DNA of 64,000 bases, taken from positions 1-64,000 of the forward strand of contig UQHB01000011.1 of the NCBI GenBank assembly GCA_900540735.1. Reading direction: 5' to 3'. The stretch is from an uncultured Megasphaera sp. (GTDB taxonomy: Bacteria; Bacillota; Negativicutes; Veillonellales; Megasphaeraceae). The position numbers were made by a program, and so were the translations under genes. The notes under the pieces are model-generated. The model was not told the origin of the DNA. It saw nothing but the letters and a program-made list of their open reading frames with translations, and made no database searches. Of the stretch, positions 43,334 to 52,387 are shown one piece after another. Position 1 is the first letter of the stretch; each line of letters opens with the position of its first letter.

Positions 43334-44866
43334 GTGGCTCAATATATTATGCTCCAAGGGACGAGTTCCCACGTAGGAAAAAGCATTATTACAACGGCCT
43401 TATGCCGAATTTTTTTACAAGATGGGAAACGGGTCGTTCCCTTTAAAGCGCAAAATATGGCCTTAAATTCATACGTTACGCCAGACGGGCTGGAAATGGG
43501 CCGCGCCCAAGTGGCCCAAGCCGAAGCGGCCGGTCTCGTACCAGCTGTAGAGATGAATCCAGTCCTCTTAAAGCCGACAGGCAACAGTTGCTCGCAAGTC
43601 ATCATCAATGGCCGTCCTGTAGGCAATATGTCTGCATCGGAATACCATCAAGGTTATTCCCTCAAGGCTTTTGGCGCAGTCCAGCAGGCCTTACGCCAAG
43701 TCAGTACAGACTATGATGTCGTTGTCATCGAAGGTGCCGGTAGTCCGGCAGAAGTCAACTTAAAAGCCAACGACATCGTCAATATGCGTGTTGCCAAAGC
43801 CGTCCAGGCTCCGGTCTTGCTCGTTGCCGATATTGACCGCGGCGGCTCTCTGGCAGCTCTCGTTGGGACCCTGGAATTACTCGATGAAGACGAACGGGCT
43901 CTAGTCAAAGGCTTGGTAATTAATAAATTCCGCGGTGATATATCGCTCTTTACGCCAGCCGTCGATTTCTTAGAAGAAAAGACAGGCAAGCCCGTACTTG
44001 GTGTCATTCCGTACATTGAACATCTCGGCATTGATGAAGAAGATTCTGTATCCCTTGAGGATAAACGCCAGCAGACCGGTACAGGGCCGCTGCAACTGGC
44101 AGTCATCCAAGTGTCGAAGATTTCTAATTTTACAGACTTTGACAGCTTGGGGGCTGAAGCTGTTACGTCTCTCTATTACGTCCAAGATGTAGCAGAATTA
44201 GGCAATCCCGACGTAATCTTCTTGCCGGGCAGTAAAAATACGACAGAAGATATGCGCTGGCTCCAGCAAAGCGGCTTAGGTGCAGCTATTCAAAAGGCAA
44301 TGCAGCGCGGCGTGCCCGTTGTCGGGATTTGCGGGGGCTACCAAATGCTCGGTACGAAGATTGCTGACCCACTTCATACAGAATCAGATTTGGGAGAAAT
44401 TGCAGGCCTTGGCTTACTGCCTATAGAAACGACTTTTAATGCTGAAAAATTGACGGCTCAAGTGCACGGTACGTGTCAGGCCTTGCCTTTCGTTGGGGCG
44501 AAGATAAGCGTACCAGAACTGCGTGGCTACGAAATCCATATGGGTCAGACCGTCTGCGACGATAACACCTATGATTATCCTATTCATGTGACGAGCCGCT
44601 TAGGCAAGGCTTGTGACGACGTGTGCAGTACAGCCCGGCCAGATGGCCTCGTCTGGGGCACATATATGCATGGGATTTTCGATAATGACGATTTTCGCCA
44701 GCAGTTTTTACAGGCTTTGTATACCCACAAAGGCCTCTCGGGGACCGTACAGATACGGCAATTACAAGGGGAAAAGGAAGCGGCCTATAATCGGCTGGCT
44801 GACGTTGTACGCCGCCATTTAGATATAGATAAGATACGGCGCATCATGGCAGGTGATAGGGAATGA
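43334..44866 (+). CDS. cobQ: Cobyric acid synthase
   Basis: A 510-residue glutamine- and ATP-dependent amidase that amidates four carboxylates of adenosylcobyrinate diamide. MLQGTSSHVGKSIITTALC near the N-terminus is the ATP site. VVGICGGYQMLG contains the glutaminase cysteine, and the C-terminal YMHGIFDND its histidine. GTG at 43334 fits the family start and has GGGGG upstream. Its stop overlaps cbiB (ATGA). Confidence 0.95.
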   Translation: MAQYIMLQGTSSHVGKSIITTALCRIFLQDGKRVVPFKAQNMALNSYVTPDGLEMGRAQVAQAEAAGLVPAVEMNPVLLKPTGNSCSQVIINGRPVGNMSASEYHQGYSLKAFGAVQQALRQVSTDYDVVVIEGAGSPAEVNLKANDIVNMRVAKAVQAPVLLVADIDRGGSLAALVGTLELLDEDERALVKGLVINKFRGDISLFTPAVDFLEEKTGKPVLGVIPYIEHLGIDEEDSVSLEDKRQQTGTGPLQLAVIQVSKISNFTDFDSLGAEAVTSLYYVQDVAELGNPDVIFLPGSKNTTEDMRWLQQSGLGAAIQKAMQRGVPVVGICGGYQMLGTKIADPLHTESDLGEIAGLGLLPIETTFNAEKLTAQVHGTCQALPFVGAKISVPELRGYEIHMGQTVCDDNTYDYPIHVTSRLGKACDDVCSTARPDGLVWGTYMHGIFDNDDFRQQFLQALYTHKGLSGTVQIRQLQGEKEAAYNRLADVVRRHLDIDKIRRIMAGDRE

Positions 44867-45804
44867 TTACGGCACTCTTTGCCTTTTTGTGGGACCAAGT
44901 TATTGGCGACCCGCGCAGTTCATTTCATCCGGTTGCGCTCATGGGCAGACTCATTGCCCTCTTAGAAGGATGGTTTTACAATAAAGAAGCTTCGCCAAAG
45001 CGGCAAATCATGCTCGGCGGCATCGTCGTTGCTTTGACGCTTGGTATTTGCTACGACATTGCTAATGGGATAGTCTGGATCTTAGGGTATATTCATAACA
45101 TATACATCTATTATGGCGTAGAAAGTTTGCTCTTATCTCTCATGATTTGCCCGAAGAGCCTGGCTACAGCAGGGCAGGAAATCCGCCACTATCTCATGCA
45201 TCATCATTTGGAAATTGCGCGCATGAAAGTGTCCTGGATTGTAGGGCGCGATACGGACAAGCTCGACGAAGGAGAAGTGACGCGGGCGACGGTCGAAACG
45301 ATTGCCGAAAATACAGTAGATGGCATTATTTCACCGCTCTTTTGGTTTGCCCTCGGCGGCTTGCCTTTAGCTGTGCTCTATCGGGCGGCCAATACGCTGG
45401 ACTCGATGATTGCTTATAAAAACGACAAGTATCTCTATTTTGGCCGCGTCGCCGCGCGCCTTGACGATGTACTGAACTGGATTCCTGCGCGCATTGGAAC
45501 GGTCTTCTTCGTCCTCACGGCACTCATCTTGCGCTATCGTTGGTGGAATGCTGTGAAGATGATCTACCGCGATGCAAAAAAACACCCGAGCCCCAATGGG
45601 GGCTATGCTGAAGCGGCTGTGGCCGGAGCCTTAGGTATTCGCCTCGGTGGGTACAATTCCTATTTTGGAAAAATGACCTTCCGCGCCTACATGGGCGAGC
45701 CAACAAAGCCCTTGCAGGCCTACCATATTCGGCAAGCTATTTATATGATGTATGGCGCGACTTTTTGGACTTTGGTAGCAGTCATGCTCTGGCGGTGGTG
45801 GTAA
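44863..45804 (+). CDS. cbiB: Adenosylcobinamide-phosphate synthase
   Basis: A 313-residue membrane protein joining aminopropanol phosphate to cobyric acid. DQVIGDPRSSFHPVALMGRLI and RATVETIAENTVDGIISPLFW are family signatures, and several hydrophobic segments are visible. It overlaps cobQ by four bases and abuts pduX directly, so the four genes form one unit. Confidence 0.94.
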   Translation: MITALFAFLWDQVIGDPRSSFHPVALMGRLIALLEGWFYNKEASPKRQIMLGGIVVALTLGICYDIANGIVWILGYIHNIYIYYGVESLLLSLMICPKSLATAGQEIRHYLMHHHLEIARMKVSWIVGRDTDKLDEGEVTRATVETIAENTVDGIISPLFWFALGGLPLAVLYRAANTLDSMIAYKNDKYLYFGRVAARLDDVLNWIPARIGTVFFVLTALILRYRWWNAVKMIYRDAKKHPSPNGGYAEAAVAGALGIRLGGYNSYFGKMTFRAYMGEPTKPLQAYHIRQAIYMMYGATFWTLVAVMLWRWW

Positions 45805-46656
45805 ATGGAACTATCTGTAGCCGTACCGGCTTCGTGTGGTGAACTCGTCCAAGGCTATCTTCATGGGGCCCCCTTCCTCGTGACATTGCCCATTCATCGC
45901 TATGCTGTGGCCACTGTACGCGATGACGGCCGAGGCGAGAGGCCGACGGGCTGGAAAAGCAGGGAAGCCTTACGGCGTATATTGTCCTATTATAAGGTCG
46001 CAAATTTTCCCTATAGCCTGACTGTAGCTTCGTCTATTCCGCGTGGGAAAGGTATGGCTTCTAGTTCTGCTGATATGGGGGCTGTTCTCTATGCCGCAGC
46101 GACGGCCTTAGAAAAAGAATTAACGGCGCAAGAAGCAGCCTATATTGCGGCGAGCATTGAGCCTACAGACGGTGTCTTTTGCCCAGGCCTCTGCTGCCTC
46201 AATTATGAAACAGGGCAAATCCATCGCGTCTATGATTACGCCCTGCCGCTCGTCATCGTCATGATTGACACAGGCGGTAACGTCGATACGTTGCAGTTTC
46301 ACGCGTCTCATCCAGACGAAAGGGGAGAACTTTCGCCTGCTGTACAGGCCTTGCTCCACGAGCCGTGGTCTTATGAGCGTATCGGTGCGGCCGCTACAGC
46401 CAGTGCCTTTGCCAATCAACAGATACTGCCCAAGCCTCGTTTGGATGAACTCTATACGGAAATGATGAGTCGTGGTGCTTTAGGCATAAACGTCGCCCAC
46501 AGCGGCACTATGATTGGTATCCTTTTTCGTCCTGAGAGAGAAGATGCCTATTATGCCCAGTCCGTCTGTGCAGGACTGGAGCAGATTCAATATGAAGGAA
46601 CATATTACGATACAGTCCAAGTCGTCTCTGGCGGCTATAGGGCCTCTTATAGGTGA
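45805..46656 (+). CDS. pduX: L-threonine kinase (PduX-type GHMP kinase)
   Basis: A 283-residue GHMP-fold kinase making L-threonine O-3-phosphate, precursor of the aminopropanol linker. PASCGELVQGYL opens the protein and SIPRGKGMASSSADMGA (near residue 77) is the ATP loop. Its place between cbiB and the threonine-phosphate decarboxylase gene supports the assignment over other GHMP kinases. Confidence 0.9.
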   Translation: MELSVAVPASCGELVQGYLHGAPFLVTLPIHRYAVATVRDDGRGERPTGWKSREALRRILSYYKVANFPYSLTVASSIPRGKGMASSSADMGAVLYAAATALEKELTAQEAAYIAASIEPTDGVFCPGLCCLNYETGQIHRVYDYALPLVIVMIDTGGNVDTLQFHASHPDERGELSPAVQALLHEPWSYERIGAAATASAFANQQILPKPRLDELYTEMMSRGALGINVAHSGTMIGILFRPEREDAYYAQSVCAGLEQIQYEGTYYDTVQVVSGGYRASYR

Positions 46657-47742
46657 ATGATGAACGAACAATTTATCCACGGCGGTAATATTTACGCCAA
46701 ACGAACAGCCGGTACATGGCTTGATTTTAGTGCCAATATTAATCCCTTAGGACTTTCTCCGGCGACTGCCGAGACGCTGCGTGCTCATATAGGGGATGTT
46801 ATTCATTATCCTGACCCAAAGGGCACGGCTCTCAAGGAGGCTCTATGCCGTCACTATCAGGTCGATACAGACCAACTCCTTTTGGGGAACGGTGCTGCTG
46901 AACTCTTGTATGTCTATTTTCATACGTATCGACACCAGCGGCTCCTCTTACCAGTGCCGTCTTTTAGTGAATACGAACGGGCCGGACGGGCAGGAGAGGC
47001 CCAGATATCCTATCTCTATCTATCTGAAAAGGATGACTTTGCCGTTCCTTGGCAGGTCTTGGAGGGGCGTCTTGCAGCAGCGGATGTCGTCGTCTTGGGC
47101 AATCCCAATAATCCCACAGGCGTGCTCTCTACGACAGACGAACTGTTACCACTCGTCGCGGCGGCGCAGAAAGTGGGGACGACGGTCATCGTCGATGAAT
47201 CATTCCTCGATTTCCTCGATGACAAGCCTTACAGCCTCATCCCGTGCGTGGCGCAGTACGATAATCTCATCGTCTTGCGGTCACTGACGAAATGCTTTGC
47301 TTTGCCGGGCTTGCGCCTTGGCTTTGCCGTCATGGCACCGCAGCGAGCAGCCTTGCTAGAAGCACACAAAGACTGCTGGAACGTCAATGTCTTAGCCCAA
47401 GCGGCAGGCGTAACGGCCTTAGGGGACGGATTCTTTTTAGAAAAAACGAGAGCCTTCGTGACAGCGGAGAAGGAGTGGCTCTTTTCTCAATTACAGAGCC
47501 TGCCTGATTTGTACGTCTTTTCACCAGCTGTAAATTTCATCTTGCTCCGTCTCGGCAAGACATGGGGCGATGCGGCGGCAGTCTGTGCAGGCCTCAAAGA
47601 GCAGGGCATACTCCTGCGAAACTGCCAGTACTATCCGGGATTGACGGCGCAGTACATTCGCGCAGCTGTGTGGACGAGAGCCGAAAATCAGTCTTTACTG
47701 CAAGGATTACAATTATATTATGATGGACGTAACGATGCCTAA
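46657..47742 (+). CDS. cobD: Threonine-phosphate decarboxylase
   Basis: A 361-residue PLP aminotransferase-fold enzyme producing (R)-1-amino-2-propanol phosphate for cobalamin. DFSANINPLGLSP and the LRSLTKCFALPGLRLGF lysine motif distinguish CobD from histidinol-phosphate aminotransferase, together with context. It starts immediately after the pduX stop. Its stop lies inside the terminator hairpin. Confidence 0.93.
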   Translation: MMNEQFIHGGNIYAKRTAGTWLDFSANINPLGLSPATAETLRAHIGDVIHYPDPKGTALKEALCRHYQVDTDQLLLGNGAAELLYVYFHTYRHQRLLLPVPSFSEYERAGRAGEAQISYLYLSEKDDFAVPWQVLEGRLAAADVVVLGNPNNPTGVLSTTDELLPLVAAAQKVGTTVIVDESFLDFLDDKPYSLIPCVAQYDNLIVLRSLTKCFALPGLRLGFAVMAPQRAALLEAHKDCWNVNVLAQAAGVTALGDGFFLEKTRAFVTAEKEWLFSQLQSLPDLYVFSPAVNFILLRLGKTWGDAAAVCAGLKEQGILLRNCQYYPGLTAQYIRAAVWTRAENQSLLQGLQLYYDGRNDA

Positions 47743-47758
47743 AAGGGCATCGTTTTTT
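47731..47758 (+). terminator. Terminator of the cobalamin operon
   Basis: AACGATGCC (47731-47739) pairs with GGCATCGTT (47745-47753), then TTTT. The stem overlaps the last codons of cobD. Confidence 0.88.
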
Positions 47759-47858
47759 ATTATACGTGAAATATATCACACTTTTCTGAGCGTAAAATGA
47801 GAGAAACATTAGAATTTGATTAAATATGATGTAAACGCATTAATAACTTGCTATTTTA

Positions 47859-47867
47859 TGATATAAT
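47859..47867 (+). promoter_or_regulatory. Extended -10 promoter for brnQ
   Basis: TGATATAAT is a full extended -10 element with no good -35. It is about 85 bases before the brnQ start. Confidence 0.5.
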
Positions 47868-47952
47868 AAACACATAAATTAATATTTTAATTCTATTTTT
47901 CTTTCTGTCCTTATGAATTTATGAAAATAAGAAAACGAAGGAGGTTTGTCAT

Positions 47953-49284
47953 ATGGATGAGAAAAAACAAAATCGTACCATTGCCATTGGGTTAATGCTT
48001 TTTGCCCTCTTTTTTGGTGCTGGTAACTTAATTTTCCCGGCTTCGATGGGGCAAAATGCAGGCACTAACGTCTGGTGGGCTGTCATTGGCTTTATCGTCA
48101 CCGGCGTAGGGTTGCCGCTGGCTGGGGTACTGGCTATGGGCTATTCGGGCTGTAAGAACTTGCAGGAATTAGCCAGCCGTGTTCATCCGAAATTCGGCTT
48201 ATTCTTTACAGTCATCTCGTATTTGACCATTGGCCCGTGCTTTGCCACACCTCGTACAGGTAGTGTATCCTACGAAATTGCCATTCGTCCATTCTTAGAA
48301 AACGGCGGCAGTGACATGATTATGACTGTATTCTTAGTTATTTTCTTTGTCATTTCCTACTGGCTTTCAGCAACACCGCAAAAACTCGTAGACCGTATTG
48401 GCAAAATCTTAACGCCTGCGCTCTTAGTGATCATTGTCTTATTGATTGTTAAATCCTTTATTTCGCCTTTAGGTGATCCCCAGGCTCCGACAGCAGCGTA
48501 CGCAACGACCAGTCTTGCTGCTATTCAGGGTTTCCTCGATGGCTACAATACGATGGATGCCATTGCGTCGCTCGTCTTTGCTATTTTAGTCATTGAATTT
48601 GTCATCGAAGACGGCGCGGCTACACCGTCTGAAGTAACGCGCGAAGTCTTTAAAGCCGGCTGTATTGCTGTTGGCTGTTTGGCATTTGTCTATATTTTCA
48701 TTGCTAAAATTGGGGCTGATAGCGTCATGGCCATTGGTATTCAAAGCACAGGGGCCCCTGTCCTTTCGTTGAGTGCACAGATTCTCTTTGGGAATGTCGG
48801 GGCTATCATCTTGGCTGTCATCGTCTTGCTGGCATGTCTTTCGACGAGTATTGGCCTCATTACGTCGTGTGCGGCTTATTTCCATGCCCTCGTTGGCGGT
48901 ATTGGCTACAAAGTCTGGGTCGCTATCTTCTCGATTTTCTCCTTTGGCGTAGCTATGTTTGGCCTCCATACGATTATCGTCGCCGCTATTCCGGTGCTTA
49001 TGTTCATTTATCCTCTCGTCGTCGTCTTAGTTATTTTGACGTTCTTACATCCTATCTTTGATGGTCGTCAGTGTGTCTATGCGTGGACTGTAGGCTTGAC
49101 CTGCATCGTTGCTGTCGTCACGGGTCTCCAGACGGCACAGATTCCGCTCGGTGCTATTGACACGATTTTCAACACCGTGGTGCCGCTCCATACACTCGGT
49201 ATGGGCTGGATTTGCTTCGCTTTGACAGGGTACATCATTGGCGTACTCTGGAAATGTGCAGTGAAAGGAGCTGGCAGTAAATGA
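47953..49284 (+). CDS. brnQ: Branched-chain amino acid:cation symporter BrnQ
   Basis: A 443-residue LIVCS-family transporter with about twelve helices. FALFFGAGNLIFPASMGQ is the signature first helix and PCFATPRTGSVSYEIAI follows. It imports Leu, Ile and Val with Na+ or H+. GAAGGAGG precedes the ATG. Overlaps the next permease gene (ATGA). Confidence 0.93.
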   Translation: MDEKKQNRTIAIGLMLFALFFGAGNLIFPASMGQNAGTNVWWAVIGFIVTGVGLPLAGVLAMGYSGCKNLQELASRVHPKFGLFFTVISYLTIGPCFATPRTGSVSYEIAIRPFLENGGSDMIMTVFLVIFFVISYWLSATPQKLVDRIGKILTPALLVIIVLLIVKSFISPLGDPQAPTAAYATTSLAAIQGFLDGYNTMDAIASLVFAILVIEFVIEDGAATPSEVTREVFKAGCIAVGCLAFVYIFIAKIGADSVMAIGIQSTGAPVLSLSAQILFGNVGAIILAVIVLLACLSTSIGLITSCAAYFHALVGGIGYKVWVAIFSIFSFGVAMFGLHTIIVAAIPVLMFIYPLVVVLVILTFLHPIFDGRQCVYAWTVGLTCIVAVVTGLQTAQIPLGAIDTIFNTVVPLHTLGMGWICFALTGYIIGVLWKCAVKGAGSK

Positions 49285-50660
49285 GTATATTACGCCGTAA
49301 AACCTTTGATGATTTAATGGCCAATGCAGAAGAGAAAAAGTTAACCAAAGCCTTAGGTGCCTTTGACTTGACTATGCTCGGTTTAGGCATCATCATCGGG
49401 ACAGGGATTTTCGTCCTTACTGGGATTGGTGCTGCGAAATACGCAGGCCCTGGGCTGATGCTTTCCTTCGTCCTTGCGGCTGTGACCTGTGCCTTCGTTT
49501 GCTTGGCTTACTCTGAATTAGCGTCGTTCTTGCCTGTATCAGGCAGTTCCTATACGTATGCGTATGCTTCACTTGGTGAAATTTTTGGCTGGTGGGTCGG
49601 CTGGAGCTTAATCCTCGAATACTCTGTCGGAGCCAGTGCCGTTGCCGGTGGGTGGTCAGCGTACCTCGTGGGAATCCTTCATTCATGCGGCATTGATTTA
49701 CCGAAAGAATTAACGGCTGTGCCTGCTGATGGAGGTATTGTCAATCTCCCGGCAGTATTGATTGTCTTATTTGCTACGGCACTCTTAATTATTGGCGTTC
49801 GTGAAAGTGCCCATGTCAACCGCATTCTCGTGTATGTTAAAATCACGACGATTTTAGTCTTCCTCTTCTTAGCAGCACCACATGTGGATCCTATTAACTG
49901 GACACCGTTCTTGCCTTATGGCTGGTCTGGTGTAGCGTCTGGTACAGCCGTACTTTTCTTTGCGTACCTTGGCTTTGATGCTTTGTCTACAGCAGCGGAA
50001 GAAACGAAGAATCCCAAACGGGATATGCCTATTGGTATCATTGCCGCTCTCAGTATTTGTACGATTCTCTACATTGCTGTGTGCGCGGCTATGACCGGCG
50101 TCGTTCCGTTCCCCTTACTGGATACAGCCGCTCCGGCTTCGTATGTCTTAGAATATATTGGCATGCATTTAGGCTCGGCTATCGTCGGTACAGGTGCATT
50201 GTGCGGCTTGTCGACTGTTGTCTTGGCCATGCTCTTTGCCCAGAGCCGTGCGCTCTATTCTATGAGCCGTGACGGCCTCATGCCGATGGGCTTGTACAAA
50301 GTCCATCCGAAGTTCCATACGCCGTACATTATTCAGATTATCGTCGGTGTCATCGTCGCTTGCATTACAGGCTTTACACCGATTCATATCGTTGCCGAAA
50401 CGTGTAGTGCCGGTACGATTTTCGCCTTCCTTTGCTCGTGCGTAGGCATCCTCGTACTACGTAGACTCTATCCAGATAAACCGCGCGGTTTCCGCTGCCC
50501 CGCAGTCCATGTCATTGCGCCTTTAGGGTTTATCTTCTGTGCCTTCGTTTTCTCCCAGCTCTCGTGGCACACGCTCGTCTTATTCGTTGGCTGGTCTGTC
50601 TTAGGCTTACTCATTTATTTAGTCTACGGACATAAACACAGCTTGCTCCATGACAAATAA
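49281..50660 (+). CDS. APC-family amino acid permease
   Basis: A 459-residue permease with about twelve helices of the cationic amino acid transporter type. LGLGIIIGTGIFVLTGIGA is the first-helix unwound substrate site and FFAYLGFDALSTAAEE the sixth. The substrate is not deducible. Coupled to brnQ, so the pair may share regulation by amino acid supply. Confidence 0.9.
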   Translation: MSILRRKTFDDLMANAEEKKLTKALGAFDLTMLGLGIIIGTGIFVLTGIGAAKYAGPGLMLSFVLAAVTCAFVCLAYSELASFLPVSGSSYTYAYASLGEIFGWWVGWSLILEYSVGASAVAGGWSAYLVGILHSCGIDLPKELTAVPADGGIVNLPAVLIVLFATALLIIGVRESAHVNRILVYVKITTILVFLFLAAPHVDPINWTPFLPYGWSGVASGTAVLFFAYLGFDALSTAAEETKNPKRDMPIGIIAALSICTILYIAVCAAMTGVVPFPLLDTAAPASYVLEYIGMHLGSAIVGTGALCGLSTVVLAMLFAQSRALYSMSRDGLMPMGLYKVHPKFHTPYIIQIIVGVIVACITGFTPIHIVAETCSAGTIFAFLCSCVGILVLRRLYPDKPRGFRCPAVHVIAPLGFIFCAFVFSQLSWHTLVLFVGWSVLGLLIYLVYGHKHSLLHDK

Positions 50661-50851
50661 TATTTTATCAACAATTACGTTGTAAACCATGCAACACCGT
50701 CTTTTCTGTGCCCTTGTGAAAATCTTGGCTGAAGAAAAGATGGTGTTCTATTTTGTGTTTAACTCTAAAAATATTTGCTTAGAAGCTCTTTTTTAGAGAC
50801 AGGAAATAGCTGTATAATAAAAGCAATACACAACAAAAAGGGGAGTCGCCT

Positions 50852-51259
50852 AAGTGGAACGGTGCTGTCTTATCGCTTATTTTACTCAGTTTTGTCCAAG
50901 GAGCGTGTGAATTTATCATTATTGGGATTATCCCGGAAATTGCCGATACCTTTGCAGTGCCGCTCACGCAGGCAGGCATGGTCATTTCCTATTTTGCCAT
51001 TGCTGCTGTCTTTGGCATTTGTACGATTCTGTCCAAGCTCTTTCATCCGGGCACGACCTTTATGGCTAGTGCATGCAGTCCGACGGCCTTTAATATTGGT
51101 GTGGCCTTAGGGACGGCTGTAGGGAGCCTGACCGTCGATACGTTAGGGCTCGCATGGACATCTATTCCTGGTGGTATTTTCATGTCTATTTCGGCCTTTT
51201 TAATTTGGTATATTATGCAGCCAGAACGGCGGTGGTTACATCGCTTATATCCATCGTAA
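50852..51259 (+). pseudogene. Decayed MFS transporter with internal deletion
   Basis: In one open frame, an N-terminal MFS segment (TM1-2, GACEFIIIGIIPEIAD to FGICTILSKLF) joins directly to a C-terminal segment typical of the last helices (SPTAFNIGVALGTAVG). About eight helices are missing. No ATG, GTG or TTG precedes TM1 in this frame. GTG at 50854, eight bases after AAGGGGAG, is in another frame, implying a frameshift near the start as well. Best read as a remnant of an AraJ-like efflux gene. The region 50661-50851 holds no other gene. Confidence 0.75.
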
Positions 51260-51262
51260 TAA

Positions 51263-51306
51263 AAAAGCGTATGCCTTTTCCCATTAGGGAAGAGACATAC
51301 GCTTTT
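51263..51306. terminator. Bidirectional terminator between the MFS remnant and the FAH gene
   Basis: AAAAGCGTATG (51263-51273) pairs perfectly with CATACGCTTTT (51296-51306); an inner TTCCC/GGGAA stem sits inside. Convergent genes flank it. Confidence 0.85.
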
Positions 51307-51318
51307 CTTGTAGATAGT

Positions 51319-52221
51319 TTATTTTACAGGATTCGTCAGTGTACCAATACCGGAAATCTCAATGGATACTGTATCACCGGTTTTTAAATACCGCGGCGGA
51401 TTGAAGCCTACGCCCACACCAGACGGCGTGCCTGTAGCAATGACATCGCCAGGGAGGAGGGTCGTCCCTTCGGAAATGGTCTTAATGAGCTGGGGAATGG
51501 TGAAAATAAATTCGCCTGTCGAGGCATCTTGCCGTACTTCGTCATTGACTTTGGTGACCACATCGAACGTATCCGGTGCAGCATCGCGGAGGAGTACATA
51601 CGGCCCCATAGGGCAGAATGTATCGAGGCTCTTGCCGTGGAACCACTGGATGTGGTTAGCTTGGAGGTCGCGGGACGTTACGTCATTTAAAATGGTAAAG
51701 CCGTAGACGTAATCCATGGCTTCGCTCACAGGAATATCAGAGCCTGCTTTGCCGATGATAACGGCCAGTTCGCCTTCGTAGTCGACGGCATTCGTCACGT
51801 TCGTATGCAAGTTAATGGCATCGTCCGGGCCGATGACAGACGTCGTAGCTTTCGTGAAAATGAGGGGATATTTCGGCGGTTTGGGCATAGCCGTTTTGTC
51901 AAATTCTGCAATGTGTTCTGTATAGTTTTTGCCAATACAGAAGACGTTCCGTTCGAGATTGGGAATAGGGGCCATGATGCGGACTGTATCGAGGGGCTTT
52001 GCTTTGACTGCGTCAGTCCGTTCGTTTTGTTCCAGTGCGTCGCCAAGGGCGAGGAGGCCTTCATTGCCTTGGCGGATAAATTCGAGCATCGTTTCCGGGA
52101 GGGGCGTAAAGAACGCTTCTTCTAAAGCAATGGTGCTGTATACGCCTGTTTCGTCGGCATTTAAGACACCCCACTGGACGAGGCCTAAATCTTCAAAGGT
52201 TACGAGTTTTTTCATCTCCAT
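51319..52221 (-). CDS. Fumarylacetoacetate hydrolase family protein
   Basis: A 300-residue protein of the FAH fold. FCIGKNYTEHIAEF, then YEGELAVIIGKAG with the metal-binding Glu, and the late TGTPSGVGVG are typical of FAH-family hydrolases, isomerases and decarboxylases. The actual substrate is unknown. The ATG at 52221 has AAGGAG nine bases upstream on the minus strand. Confidence 0.9.
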   Translation of the reverse strand: MEMKKLVTFEDLGLVQWGVLNADETGVYSTIALEEAFFTPLPETMLEFIRQGNEGLLALGDALEQNERTDAVKAKPLDTVRIMAPIPNLERNVFCIGKNYTEHIAEFDKTAMPKPPKYPLIFTKATTSVIGPDDAINLHTNVTNAVDYEGELAVIIGKAGSDIPVSEAMDYVYGFTILNDVTSRDLQANHIQWFHGKSLDTFCPMGPYVLLRDAAPDTFDVVTKVNDEVRQDASTGEFIFTIPQLIKTISEGTTLLPGDVIATGTPSGVGVGFNPPRYLKTGDTVSIEISGIGTLTNPVK

Positions 52222-52387
52222 AGGTGCATTCTCCTTTTTGGTAATACCTAGTATACGTGTATTATATCATAATTTTACGAAAATAAGGTTGATTCCGTGT
52301 ATAATATATAATATAAGAAAATAGATAGTGATAAATGTAAATGAGTATGATACAATTAACTATTATAAGCAAAGGAGAGAATCGTTG

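Noticed and set aside
50775..51110. An ORF overlapping the MFS remnant in another frame
   Set aside because: The MFS-like translation is in a different frame; this one shows no family features.
52222..52387. T-box leader before glnS
   Set aside because: The gap is only 166 bases, is AT-rich, and shows no T-box sequence or antiterminator pairing.
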